Assembly: GCA_028870115.1 (NCBI GenBank)
Contig: JAGWQH010000082.1
Coordinates: 90,003 to 154,002 of the forward strand
Direction of reading: 5' to 3'
From: Candidatus Methylomirabilota bacterium
Lineage (GTDB): Bacteria > Methylomirabilota > Methylomirabilia > Methylomirabilales > Methylomirabilaceae
Length of the DNA stretch: 64,000 nt
Of this stretch, positions 54,957-63,510 are shown piece after piece. Both the position numbers and the translations under genes were made by a program. The first letter of the stretch is position 1; every line of letters begins with the position of its first letter. Below the pieces are notes generated by a model. That model saw nothing but the letters and a program-made list of their open reading frames with translations. It searched no databases and was not told where the DNA came from.

Positions 54957-55757
54957 TTACGGTCCGCCTTCTCCGCCGATTAGACGCTCCACCGGCTCTG
55001 ACACGTGTCTTCTGATTGGCGGGATCAAGCGAATGACGCCGGACAGGGCATAGAGAAAAAAGAATGAAAAGGCCACCAAGCTGGGCTCTGAAGCGATGAC
55101 CAGGACCACGAGTGTCAGGCCGATGAGGAGCGCAAAGGGTTGGCGCTTCTTGATCTCGATCCCCTTCAGGCTACGATACCGGAGTCGACAGACCATTAAG
55201 AATGATAGGGCATAGACGATGACGACTATGAACGCAGACGTCATCCGATCTGAGAGCCACTCGCGCTGAAAGAGGACCAGCGAAGGCGACTCTCGCATGA
55301 AAAGCACAAAGGAGGCGATTACCGCTGCGGCCGCCGGAATCGGGAGACCGACAAAATAGCGCTTGTCGAGCGTCTGCGTCTGAACATTGAAGCGCGCCAA
55401 CCTGAACGCGCCACTCGACACGAACAGCGCTGTCGGGATGATCGATCCGAACAACCATCCCATCTTGGTATAGGGTTTGATTGCCCATGCATAAGAGAGA
55501 ATAGCAGGCGCGACGCCGAAAGCGACCAGGTCCGCCAACGAATCGAGCTGCACGCCGAAGTCGCTCTGAGTATTGGTCAGCCTGGCGACAGCCCCATCAA
55601 GGCCGTCCAGAATCAGCGCAACAAGAATCGCGATGGCCGAGCGGGTGTAATCGTCATTGTAGACGGCGACGATCGCGTAGACCCCGCATAGCAGGCTGCT
55701 GATGGTCAGCAAGCTTGGCAGGAGGTAGACTCCCCTCCGGCGACGGCCCCTTCTCAT
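54957..55757 (-). CDS. pssA: CDP-diacylglycerol-serine O-phosphatidyltransferase
   Basis: Makes phosphatidylserine in the inner membrane. The CDP-alcohol phosphotransferase motif runs D54-G-A-V-A-R59 to G68, D72 and D76 (DGLDGAVARL then FGVQLDSLAD). The 266-aa polytopic protein starts with a basic patch. ATG overlaps the psd stop by 4 nt, so psd-pssA is a unit for phosphatidylethanolamine synthesis. Confidence 0.93.
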   Translation of the reverse strand: MRRGRRRRGVYLLPSLLTISSLLCGVYAIVAVYNDDYTRSAIAILVALILDGLDGAVARLTNTQSDFGVQLDSLADLVAFGVAPAILSYAWAIKPYTKMGWLFGSIIPTALFVSSGAFRLARFNVQTQTLDKRYFVGLPIPAAAAVIASFVLFMRESPSLVLFQREWLSDRMTSAFIVVIVYALSFLMVCRLRYRSLKGIEIKKRQPFALLIGLTLVVLVIASEPSLVAFSFFFLYALSGVIRLIPPIRRHVSEPVERLIGGEGGP

Positions 55758-56380
55758 CGGAGCGCCCCCATCACAGTAGTTCCTCCATACACACGATCTC
55801 CGCGCTTCACGAAAAGCTCCGCACGCGCCGGAATAATGAGATCGACGCGTGATCCGAATCGAATCATTCCGATTCGCTCCCCGGCCTCAAGCTTTTGTCC
55901 GGAAACGACCCGGCAGACAATGCGTCTCGCGATAAAGCCTGCGATCTGTTTCACCAACAGTCGACCCTCCGGCGCCTTCAGCGCAATAAGATTCTGTTCG
56001 TTGTCTGCCGACGCCTCAGACTGCCACGCGAGCCGAAACGTCCCCGGTCTGTACTTCACCTCTTCGACCACTGCGGGAAACGGAGCGCGGTTGATATGCA
56101 CATCGAGAACCGACAGGAAAATGCTGATCTGGGTGGCCGGCTCTCGCAACTCAGAGCCGATATACCGGGTGACCTGGACGACGGTCCCATCAGCGGGGGA
56201 AAGAATCAGTCCCTCACCCTTCGGAATGTCGCGTGGCGGATCACGAAAAAATAGCGCCACCAGCACAGCCAACACAAGTGTTGTAACGCTACCACTGTGC
56301 CATCCCGCAACCCATAGGATGACAGCCACGCTCAGCGGTATGAGGATAAACGGCCACCCCTCCCGTGCAATCGGTATCAT
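55754..56380 (-). CDS. psd: Phosphatidylserine decarboxylase (short type)
   Basis: Pyruvoyl enzyme making phosphatidylethanolamine. The 208-aa archaeal-like short type has two N-terminal helices (about 9-45), ILSPADGTVV, and self-cleavage at G176-S177 in RFGSRVDLI, which creates the pyruvoyl group. The serine is followed by R instead of the T of LGST forms. First gene of psd-pssA-leuA-asd. Confidence 0.93.
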   Translation of the reverse strand: MIPIAREGWPFILIPLSVAVILWVAGWHSGSVTTLVLAVLVALFFRDPPRDIPKGEGLILSPADGTVVQVTRYIGSELREPATQISIFLSVLDVHINRAPFPAVVEEVKYRPGTFRLAWQSEASADNEQNLIALKAPEGRLLVKQIAGFIARRIVCRVVSGQKLEAGERIGMIRFGSRVDLIIPARAELFVKRGDRVYGGTTVMGALR

Positions 56381-56478
56381 CGTTCACACCGCGTACAACA
56401 GGGTATTTGATGAATAATTTTACTCATTTATACCATGGCTGGCGGCGATCTGCAAGGGAAATGGGCGCCTGAACGGGC

Positions 56479-59136
56479 TCATGTGAGAGCCCGCTTGATC
56501 AGTTCCGGAACAAGCCGAAGTGCTCGATCCAACTCATCGGGATTCTTTCCGCCCGCTTCGGCAAGATCAGGCCGCCCGCCCCCGCTCCCGCCGGTGATGC
56601 TTGCTATCTCCTTCACCAGTTTTCCGGCGTGCAGCCGCGAGGTGAGATCCGGCGTCACGGCCGCCACCCAGCCTACCCGTCCATCCGAGGACGTTGCCAG
56701 GACGATCACCCCGCTGCCGATCTTGGCCTTCAGTCGATCGGCAAGTTCCCGTAGAGCCCGTTGATCACACCGCTCGGCCTGACCTGCCACAACCGTAACC
56801 CCGGCGACTTGGGTCGCGTGCTTCAGCAACTCCTCCGCGATCTCCGCGCCCAGCTTGGCCCGAAGTTGCTGGACCTCCCGCTCGAGGGCGCGGGTAGAGT
56901 CGAAGAGGCGATCAACCTTTTCCGGTACTTCAAGCGGCTTGCTCTTCAGCCGATCGGCCGATTCCCGCAGGACCTCTCCCTCACGCTTCAGGTGCTGGAA
57001 GGCGCCAGGCCCCGTCAAGGCCTCGATCCGCCGTATCCCGGCCGCGACGCCTGTCTCATGAGCGATCTTGAACAGGCCGATCTCCCCTGTCGCCTTCGTA
57101 TGGGTGCCTCCGCACAGTTCGATGCTGAAGTCGACAACGCTGACCACCCGCACCTCGTCGCCATACTTGTCGCCGAAGAACGCCAGCGCGCCTCTCGCCA
57201 GTGCCTCATCCAACCGCATCTCTTCGACCGTCACCGGCAGGTTGGCCCAGAGCTTCGTATTGACCATCTCCTCGATCTGTGTAATCTCGGCGAGACTCAC
57301 GGGCCCGTAGTGCCGGAAGTCAAAGCGCAAGCGGTCCGGTGCAACCAGCGAACCCTCCTGTCGCACATGATCTCCGAGGATCTGTCGGAGCGCTGCGTGA
57401 ACGAGGTGGGTTGCTGTATGGTTCTTGACCGTCGTATCGCGTCGGCTCACATCAACTGAAGCCAGGAGCCGCTGATCTCTCTTGATCTCACCCCGATTTA
57501 CCCGAACTCGGTGGACGATCAATCCCGTAAGCGGCCGTTTGGTGTCCAGGACCTCCGCCAGGACCGTGTCACCTCGAAGGTACCCGGTATCACCCACCTG
57601 CCCGCCAGATTCTGCATAGAAGGGAGTCCGGTCAAGTATCACCTCGCCTTCCTGCCCCGCGATGATCCGATCGACCTGTTTGCCGTCAGCGATGACTGCA
57701 ACTGCCGATGCCTGCAGTTCCACGCGCTCGTAGCCCAGGAATACTGTTCGCCTCGTCTTTGCAACATCATGGAACGCTTCTGCGACTCCTTGGACATCAC
57801 CGAACGCTTTCAGGTACGCCCGCGACATATCGCGCTGGCGTTTCAACTCCGTCTCGAACCCGCCCCAATCGCATCCGACTGACTGCTCAGTGGCGATCTC
57901 ATCGATCAGGTCCCGCGGCACTCCGTATGTATCGTACAGCTCAAAGAGCTTTGATCCTGGAAGGATGGCCTGCTCCGTCGTCTGAGATTTGACGTTCTGG
58001 ATCAGGTCGTGCAGTCGAGGCAATGCCTCGCGCAGCACAATACCGAACCGGTCCTCCTCGATCCAGGCGAGGCGCGCGACATGTGCCCGACTCGCCGGCA
58101 ACTCCGGATAGGCGTCCGTCATCAGGTCGATCACCTTGTCGGTGGTAGAGGCCAGGAACGGCTCGTTCAATCCCAGGAGGCGGCCATGTCGGAGCGCGCG
58201 CCGGAGGATACGGCGCAGTACGTAGCCTCGCCCCTCGTTGCTGGGCAGCACACCGTCCGCCAGCGCGAAGGTCACCGCCCTCGCGTGATCGGCGATGACT
58301 CGCATTGATACATCATCCTTCTCGTCCGCTCCGTATTGCTTCTGCGAGAGTTCCTCCACCGTCTCGATCAGCGGCCGGATCAGGTCGCTCTCAAAATTGC
58401 TCTTCACTCCCTGGCAGACCGCGGTCACCCGCTCCAGCCCGGCTCCCGTGTCGATGCTTGGCTTCGGCAGGGGCGTAAGCGTCCCAGAGGCATCGCGATT
58501 GTACTGCATGAACACCAGATTCCACAGTTCCAGATAGCGATCGCAGCCGCACTCAATATTACAGGTCGGCCGTCCGCAACCGATCGTCGGACCCTGGTCG
58601 AAGATTAACTCTGAACAGGGCCCACAGGGACCTGTCTCACCCATCGACCAAAAATTATCCTTTTCCCCCAGACGGACGACACGATCGGACGGCAGACCGG
58701 TGAGCCTTTGCCACAGTTCGGACGCCACATCATCATCCTCGTACACGGTGACCCAGAGCCGATTGGCCGGCAGTTCAAGCTCCCGAGTCAGAAACGCCCA
58801 GCCATATTCAATGGCGCCCTCTTTGAAGTAATCGCCGAAGGAGAAGTTGCCGAGCATCTCAAAAAAGGTGTGGTGACGGGCGGTGCGACCGACATTTTCC
58901 AAATCATTATGTTTGCCGCTGACGCGCAAACACTTCTGAATCGAGACGGCGCGCCGATAAGGACGCGGATCGGCCCCCAGGAAAACCCCTTTAAACGGCA
59001 CCATCCCCGCATTGGTGAAGAGCAGCGTCGGATCGCCGACCGGGACCAATGAGGAACTGGCAACCACCGTATGGTCGTTCCGCTCAAAAAACCGTAAGAA
59101 CCGTTCGCGGATCTCTCCGCCCGTCCATCGCGACAT
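56479..59136 (-). CDS. alaS: Alanyl-tRNA synthetase
   Basis: Charges tRNA-Ala, with editing and a C-terminal DHHA1-like domain, 885 aa. The class II core has the FLRFFERNDHTVVASSSLVP start and FFEMLGNFSFGDYFKE. The editing domain has HTATHLVH and CGGTHTKATGEIG zinc residues near 565-670. A Gly-rich GGSGGGRPDLAEAGG lies near the C-terminus. It is 11 nt downstream of recX. Confidence 0.96.
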   Translation of the reverse strand: MSRWTGGEIRERFLRFFERNDHTVVASSSLVPVGDPTLLFTNAGMVPFKGVFLGADPRPYRRAVSIQKCLRVSGKHNDLENVGRTARHHTFFEMLGNFSFGDYFKEGAIEYGWAFLTRELELPANRLWVTVYEDDDVASELWQRLTGLPSDRVVRLGEKDNFWSMGETGPCGPCSELIFDQGPTIGCGRPTCNIECGCDRYLELWNLVFMQYNRDASGTLTPLPKPSIDTGAGLERVTAVCQGVKSNFESDLIRPLIETVEELSQKQYGADEKDDVSMRVIADHARAVTFALADGVLPSNEGRGYVLRRILRRALRHGRLLGLNEPFLASTTDKVIDLMTDAYPELPASRAHVARLAWIEEDRFGIVLREALPRLHDLIQNVKSQTTEQAILPGSKLFELYDTYGVPRDLIDEIATEQSVGCDWGGFETELKRQRDMSRAYLKAFGDVQGVAEAFHDVAKTRRTVFLGYERVELQASAVAVIADGKQVDRIIAGQEGEVILDRTPFYAESGGQVGDTGYLRGDTVLAEVLDTKRPLTGLIVHRVRVNRGEIKRDQRLLASVDVSRRDTTVKNHTATHLVHAALRQILGDHVRQEGSLVAPDRLRFDFRHYGPVSLAEITQIEEMVNTKLWANLPVTVEEMRLDEALARGALAFFGDKYGDEVRVVSVVDFSIELCGGTHTKATGEIGLFKIAHETGVAAGIRRIEALTGPGAFQHLKREGEVLRESADRLKSKPLEVPEKVDRLFDSTRALEREVQQLRAKLGAEIAEELLKHATQVAGVTVVAGQAERCDQRALRELADRLKAKIGSGVIVLATSSDGRVGWVAAVTPDLTSRLHAGKLVKEIASITGGSGGGRPDLAEAGGKNPDELDRALRLVPELIKRALT

Positions 59137-59147
59137 AACGTGTCCCG

Positions 59148-59726
59148 CTACTCCTGTTGCTCGTCGTGAAGCAGCCGCCAGATGATGTCGGCTGAAAATC
59201 CTCTTCGGTGAAGAAACCGCGCCACCGAAAGGGTTCGAGATGGAGCCGACAGACGCCCAAGCGCCGAAAGCTTACCTGCCATAGCCCGGCGGGCCGCCGG
59301 CTCTTCTCCCTCTTCGTAGACCTCTTCCAGGATCTCGCGCACGAGTTGCGCCTCAACTCCCTTGGTTTCGAGTTCCTTGCTGAGGCGATGCGGCCCCATC
59401 GGTTTGGTCTGCAGGCGGCTCCTGGCCCAGGCGGTCGCGAATCGTCGGTCGTTCAGGTATCCTTCCTCCTGCAACCGATCGATCGCTACCTGTGACTCAG
59501 TCCTCGCAAATCCTCTAACCGCCAGCACGCGAGCAAGCTCAGCGCGTGTTCTATCCCGAGCGGTGAGGAGGCGTACGCTGACCTTGTACGCCGCCTCAGC
59601 GGACTTCGGCTTCAGTGAAGCTTCCGTTCGCGAAAGCCTCCCTTTCGTTCCGAGGTCCAGGGTTGGTCCACCCCGCTCTCGATCCCTCGAATCTTGAGAG
59701 CGAAGTCGTTGGGGTTGCTGCTCCAC
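59148..59726 (-). CDS. recX: Regulatory protein RecX
   Basis: Modulates RecA filaments. The 192-aa frame from ATG 59726 covers three RecX helical repeats from about residue 48: YKVSVRLLTARDRTRAELAR, then RLQEEGYLNDRRFATAWARS and GPHRLSKELETKGVE. The first 45 residues lie inside pilT (115-nt overlap) and are Arg-rich without family similarity. The true start may be later, but no ATG, GTG or TTG is present before the conserved domain. RecX usually follows recA directly. Here pilT separates them. Confidence 0.82.
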   Translation of the reverse strand: MEQQPQRLRSQDSRDRERGGPTLDLGTKGRLSRTEASLKPKSAEAAYKVSVRLLTARDRTRAELARVLAVRGFARTESQVAIDRLQEEGYLNDRRFATAWARSRLQTKPMGPHRLSKELETKGVEAQLVREILEEVYEEGEEPAARRAMAGKLSALGRLSAPSRTLSVARFLHRRGFSADIIWRLLHDEQQE

Positions 59727-60775
59727 CTCAGCGCCTCCTCGTAGCTCACCAGACCTTGCTGGTACAGACTCATGAGCGATTGATCGAAGGTCTGCATCCC
59801 ATATTCTGATGTCCCGGCTGCGATGACCTCCGGAATGTTTCTGGTCTTGTCGGAGTCAGCGATGCATTCCCGAATGGTGGCGGTTGCAACCATAACTTCG
59901 ACTGCCGGTACGCGGCCCCTGCCGTCGGCCCGTGGAATGAGGCGCATCGAGATGATACCACGAAGCAGCGACGCGAGTTGCAACCGGACCTGCTCCTGCT
60001 GGTAGGGCGGAAAGATCGCGATGATGCGGTTGACCGTTTCGGCGGCATCGATGGTGTGCAAGGTGCTCAAGACCAGGTGGCCTGTCTCGGCAGCCACAAT
60101 AGCCGTGCTGATTGTATCGAAGTCGCGCATCTCTCCCACCAGGATCACATCCGGATCCTGGCGAAGTGCGCTGCGCAGTGCGACGGCGAACGACTCCGTA
60201 TCAATCCCGACTTCCCGCTGGTTGATCAAGCACCGATTGTCCGGGTGGAGGAACTCGATTGGGTCCTCGATGGTTACGATGTGGCCGGTTCTATTGCTGT
60301 TGATATGACCGATCATCGCTGCCAGGGTTGTCGATTTCCCGCTTCCTGCGGTGCCGGTAACCAACACCATCCCCCTGGGCTCCATCGCCAGTTTCCCGAT
60401 GATTGGCGGGAGATTCAGCTCTTCAATCGCTTCGATTTTGAGCGGGATGACCCGAAAGGTAACCCCCACCATTCCCCGTTGCTGAAAGAGGTTGGTCCGA
60501 AACCGTCCCAGCCCGGCAACGCCGTAGCTGACGTCGAGTTCCCGATATTGCGAAAACCGCTGTCGCTGCGGCTCCGTCGCCACAAGGCCGACCGTCGTAT
60601 CGAGATCGGCTTCGGTCAGGTAGGGTCGGTCCTGCACTGGAACGAGCTGATGATCGATCCGTAGGACAGGCGGGGCGCCGACTTTCAGGTGGAGATCAGA
60701 GGCGCGTCGCTCGATGGCCAGTCTCAGCAGCCCATCAAGGTCGAAAGGCATCCCTCTAACGACTGCTCCATTCAT
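59612..60775 (-). CDS. pilT: Type IV pilus retraction ATPase PilT-like
   Basis: A 387-aa twitching-motility ATPase. Walker A is GTAGSGKST near 140, the Asp box (TIEDPIEFLH), Walker B (DVILVGEMRD) and the His box (THLVLSTLHTIDAAE) follow. Homology begins at once at LLRLAIERRASDLHLK. PilT retracts pili. No other pilus gene is in the window, and this copy could be a paralogue with another job. It lies between recA and recX. Confidence 0.9.
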   Translation of the reverse strand: MNGAVVRGMPFDLDGLLRLAIERRASDLHLKVGAPPVLRIDHQLVPVQDRPYLTEADLDTTVGLVATEPQRQRFSQYRELDVSYGVAGLGRFRTNLFQQRGMVGVTFRVIPLKIEAIEELNLPPIIGKLAMEPRGMVLVTGTAGSGKSTTLAAMIGHINSNRTGHIVTIEDPIEFLHPDNRCLINQREVGIDTESFAVALRSALRQDPDVILVGEMRDFDTISTAIVAAETGHLVLSTLHTIDAAETVNRIIAIFPPYQQEQVRLQLASLLRGIISMRLIPRADGRGRVPAVEVMVATATIRECIADSDKTRNIPEVIAAGTSEYGMQTFDQSLMSLYQQGLVSYEEALRWSSNPNDFALKIRGIESGVDQPWTSERKGGFRERKLH

Positions 60776-60803
60776 TAAATGGTACCATTCAGCCCGCGAG
60801 GCG

Positions 60804-61859
60804 TCAACGCGCCTGCGATATTGCTGCCGCCTCGCCGGCGCCGGTCATCCCTAAGGCCGCACGCACCTTTCCTTCGATTTCGTCGCAGAGGGCGGAGTTC
60901 TCCTTCAAAAAGCGTTTGGCGTTCTCCCGTCCCTGGCCGATCCGCTCTCCGGCATAAGAGAACCAGGAGCCGCTCTTTTCAATAATCTTGTGTTCGACAC
61001 CAAGATCCAACAGGCCTCCGGTCCGAGAGATCCCCTCACCGTAAATCAGGTCGAACTCCGCCTCTTTGAAAGGAGGGGCGACCTTATTCTTGACCACCTT
61101 GACCTTCACACGCGACCCTACCACATCCTCCCCTTCTTTGATGCTTGAGATCCTCCTGATGTCAAGCCGGACCGACGAATAAAACTTCAGGGCCCGGCCC
61201 CCGGTCGTGGTCTCGGGATTGCCGAACATAACCCCGATCTTCTCTCGAAGTTGATTGATGAAAATCACGCAGGTCTTGGACTTACTGATAGCCGCCGTGA
61301 GCTTCCGGAGCGCCTGAGACATCAGTCGGGCCTGAAGGCCCATCGTCGGTTCACCCATCTCGCCGTCGATCTCGGCCCGAGGCACGAGGGCGGCGACCGA
61401 GTCGATTACAACGACATCGATGGCTCCGCTCCGAACCAGGACCTCGGTAATCTCGAGGGCTTGCTCCCCCGTATCCGGTTGGGAGATCAGTACGTCATCG
61501 ATGCTTACCCCCAGGGATCGGGCATAGGCGGCGTCCAGCGCGTGTTCGGCATCTACGAAAGCGGCGGAGCCACCCATTCGCTGCGCCTCGGCGATGATGT
61601 GCAGCGCTAATGTTGTCTTTCCGGAAGACTCCGGCCCAAAGATCTCGATGACGCGGCCCCGTGGCACTCCCCCTACTCCCAGCGCAGCGTCCAGTTCCAG
61701 CGAGCCGGTGGGAATAGCCGCAATGGGCACGAGCGCACCGGAACTGCCCATTCTCATGATGGCACCTTTACCGTATAATTTTTCAATCTGGGCGATTGCC
61801 AGATCCAGCGCGCGTTCCCGCTCTTTCCCGTCCCCCCGTTCCGCTGTCCTCTCCGCCAT
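60804..61859 (-). CDS. recA: Recombinase A
   Basis: Homologous recombination and SOS sensor protein, 351 aa. Walker A is GPESSGKT (75-82), followed by [23 protein letters not shown] (Walker B) and the loop [21 protein letters not shown]. The C-terminus ends in the shorter [10 protein letters not shown] tail. ATG 61859 has GGAGGG upstream. A longer frame from 61916 is rejected. A promoter and two TGAAAC palindromes lie upstream. Confidence 0.97.
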   Translation of the reverse strand: MAERTAERGDGKERERALDLAIAQIEKLYGKGAIMRMGSSGALVPIAAIPTGSLELDAALGVGGVPRGRVIEIFGPESSGKTTLALHIIAEAQRMGGSAAFVDAEHALDAAYARSLGVSIDDVLISQPDTGEQALEITEVLVRSGAIDVVVIDSVAALVPRAEIDGEMGEPTMGLQARLMSQALRKLTAAISKSKTCVIFINQLREKIGVMFGNPETTTGGRALKFYSSVRLDIRRISSIKEGEDVVGSRVKVKVVKNKVAPPFKEAEFDLIYGEGISRTGGLLDLGVEHKIIEKSGSWFSYAGERIGQGRENAKRFLKENSALCDEIEGKVRAALGMTGAGEAAAISQAR

Positions 61860-61915
61860 GCCAACCCTCCTTGACCCACAAGATCGCAGTCCACGAGCTA
61901 CGCTCATCCCGGACA

Positions 61916-61944
61916 ACCGTAGGCGATTTCAGACAGGTTGTCAA
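61916..61944 (-). promoter_or_regulatory. Candidate recA promoter
   Basis: On the minus strand TTGACA (61944-61939) and TACGGT (61921-61916) lie 17 nt apart, about 57 nt before the recA ATG. The -35 is perfect, the -10 weak. No CTGT-N8-ACAG LexA box was found here. Confidence 0.45.
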
Positions 61945-62034
61945 GAGTGCCCAACTGTTCCATCTCTACCCTTCACCACTCCTCTCACGGAGAAAAGCTT
62001 ATCACGTCGACTACTGAATCCGCGAATGGCTAAT

Positions 62035-62070
62035 GTTTCAGGCTGAAACCGACTGAAACATCCCGTTTCA
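62035..62070. promoter_or_regulatory. Two adjacent TGAAAC palindromes upstream of recA
   Basis: GTTTCAGGCTGAAAC (62035-62049) and TGAAACATCCCGTTTCA (62054-62070) are inverted repeats of the same hexamer with centres 20 bp apart, about two helical turns. This looks like a paired operator. It is 90 nt beyond the candidate recA promoter and faces the plus-strand genes at 62275 as well. The regulator is unknown. Confidence 0.5.
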
Positions 62071-62274
62071 TGCAACAGCCACTTCTCGCATCTGATCCTC
62101 GCCTGCCGTCAGCACAGCGTATCGCTAGAATACCTTAAAAACAAATAGTTAGATAAATCTGCGATGAGATGTTGATTTTGGCATGCGGCTTGTTAACAAG
62201 AGTATCTGTTGCGATAAGAGGCGAATCCATCCTAAGGATTAACTTTAAGTGTATTTAGCTCACAGAATGGCGGG

Positions 62275-62394
62275 ATGAATGTGAGGCGGTTGACAATGAA
62301 AGTGATCGTGACTGCTGGGCTTGCGGCGGCCTCGCTGTTCCCCGAGCTCCCGGCAACCGAAACCGCTGTGGGCACAGTGTCGGAGGACGGGTAG
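62275..62394 (+). CDS. Possible 39-aa signal-peptide-like ORF
   Basis: ATG 62275 opens MNVRRLTMKVIVTAGLAAAS and ends at TAG 62392 after a short acidic tail. The basic start and hydrophobic core resemble a signal sequence. A GGG-rich stretch is upstream. It may be a remnant or a leader, and coding is uncertain. The rest of the 61860-62463 gap has no other gene. Confidence 0.3.
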   Translation: MNVRRLTMKVIVTAGLAAASLFPELPATETAVGTVSEDG

Positions 62395-62463
62395 AAGGCG
62401 GCGGGATTAGAGAACGGAGACGGTAGTGGATAACATGAACGTAGATGAGAGGAGGTTGACACC

Positions 62464-62931
62464 ATGATGTCGAACAATAGGTGTAACAAGGTGTGGTTCA
62501 GCGCAGTAGTAGCTCTTCTTGGCATTCTGACGTTCACGACCAGTTCCTTCGCGGCCCCTCAGGCGGCCCAGTGCCACGGCTCGCCGTCCCGTGCCCAACT
62601 GCGGGCTGCGTTGCACACCGCAATGGGTGCGCTCGGCAGCGGCGGGTTCGGACTGAATATGTGGGCCACTGTGGTCAATCGGGATGGCGTCGTGTGCGCC
62701 GCTGCTTTCTTTGGAGAGGCCGACGACCCGGTTACGGAGGCCTACGGCAGGGCACTCGAAGATTCGGGTCGCTCCGCTGATAACGGGCAGGCAAACGACC
62801 CGATTGCAGAGAGCTTCTGCAAAGCACTCTCAAATGCGAGTGAGTCCGGTCAGATTGGACGGTCGAAGGACCCGATTGCAATGGCCTACCGCAGGGCACT
62901 CGAAGATTCGGGTGGCTGTGTAATCCGGTGA
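62464..62931 (+). CDS. Truncated GlcG/HbpS-like secreted protein with 24-aa repeats
   Basis: A 155-aa exported protein: signal peptide about 1-30 (ending SSFAAPQ), then the start of a GlcG/HbpS heme-binding-type domain (LRAALHTAMGALGSGGFGLN, MWATVVNRDGVVCAAAF). The domain stops after residue 85. The rest is three tandem 24-residue units starting DPVTEAY, DPIAESF and DPIAMAY. The DNA repeat has exact 72-nt spacing (62725, 62797, 62869). A GGAGG lies before ATG 62464. It looks like a truncated paralogue with a repeat tail. It may bind a ligand or be non-functional. Confidence 0.65.
   Translation: MMSNNRCNKVWFSAVVALLGILTFTTSSFAAPQAAQCHGSPSRAQLRAALHTAMGALGSGGFGLNMWATVVNRDGVVCAAAFFGEADDPVTEAYGRALEDSGRSADNGQANDPIAESFCKALSNASESGQIGRSKDPIAMAYRRALEDSGGCVIR
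62725..62931 (+). repeat. 72-bp tandem repeat inside the GlcG-like gene
   Basis: Three units begin with GACCCG at 62725, 62797 and 62869, exactly 72 nt apart. The first and last share GGGCACTCGAAGATTCGGGT. The middle unit has diverged, and the last is cut short by the stop codon. Confidence 0.8.
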
Positions 62932-63070
62932 AAATGATCATCGACTCCGGCCATGGTGATCGTGGTACGGAGCGATGCGACGCTGGCGCAGGGAAGGAGT
63001 AAACGTAACGGCACCGAACGATCAGCGACGAAGAGCAGTTCACACGGCGGCTGAAGCAGAGGAGATACGC

Positions 63071-63352
63071 GTGAACATGGACAGCAATGGCTGGATGTAC
63101 GACAACAGCTTCTATAAACGCTTCGGCCTGACGCGCCGCGAGGTGGAGGTGCTCACCTGGGTTACCGATGGGAAAACCAATGCTGAGATCGGACAGATCC
63201 TCGGTACGAGCCCACGGACCGTACAGAAGCATCTGGAGCATATCTTCGAGAAGCTGGGGGTGGAGACGCGCACAGCAGCCGCTATGTGCGCATTCGCCTC
63301 AACCTCGTCTCAAAAGCGCCAAATAACCCTCTTACCTCACATTACAGCGTGA
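63071..63352 (+). CDS. Small LuxR/GerE-type helix-turn-helix regulator
   Basis: A 93-aa protein consisting of a single LuxR-type DNA-binding domain: LTRREVEVLTWVTDGKTNAE, then ILGTSPRTVQKHLEHIFEKL. No receiver or sensor is attached. GTG 63071 is preferred because GAGGAG sits about 7 nt upstream. ATG 62975 would add 32 residues without recognisable domain. It is between the GlcG-like gene and the TonB receptor and may regulate either. No partner kinase is seen. Confidence 0.78.
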   Translation: MNMDSNGWMYDNSFYKRFGLTRREVEVLTWVTDGKTNAEIGQILGTSPRTVQKHLEHIFEKLGVETRTAAAMCAFASTSSQKRQITLLPHITA

Positions 63353-63455
63353 ACAGTTGGCTAGGTTCCTTCACTAAGACAAAAATAGTTGTTTTATGAG
63401 TTCTATTATAATGTTGACATTCATATTCACTTCAGATAGTCAATGGCGAAGTGAT

Positions 63456-63483
63456 TTGACTTTAAGAAAGCGGTTCTTACGAT
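63456..63483 (+). promoter_or_regulatory. Promoter of the TonB-dependent receptor
   Basis: TTGACT (63456-63461), a 16-nt spacer and TACGAT (63478-63483) lie 27 nt before the receptor ATG. The surrounding 150 nt is AT-rich, as for promoters. A TATAAT is also found at 63407-63412 without a good -35. Confidence 0.5.
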
Positions 63484-63510
63484 GTGGTGTTAAGGTCAAG
63501 GAGGGAAGCG

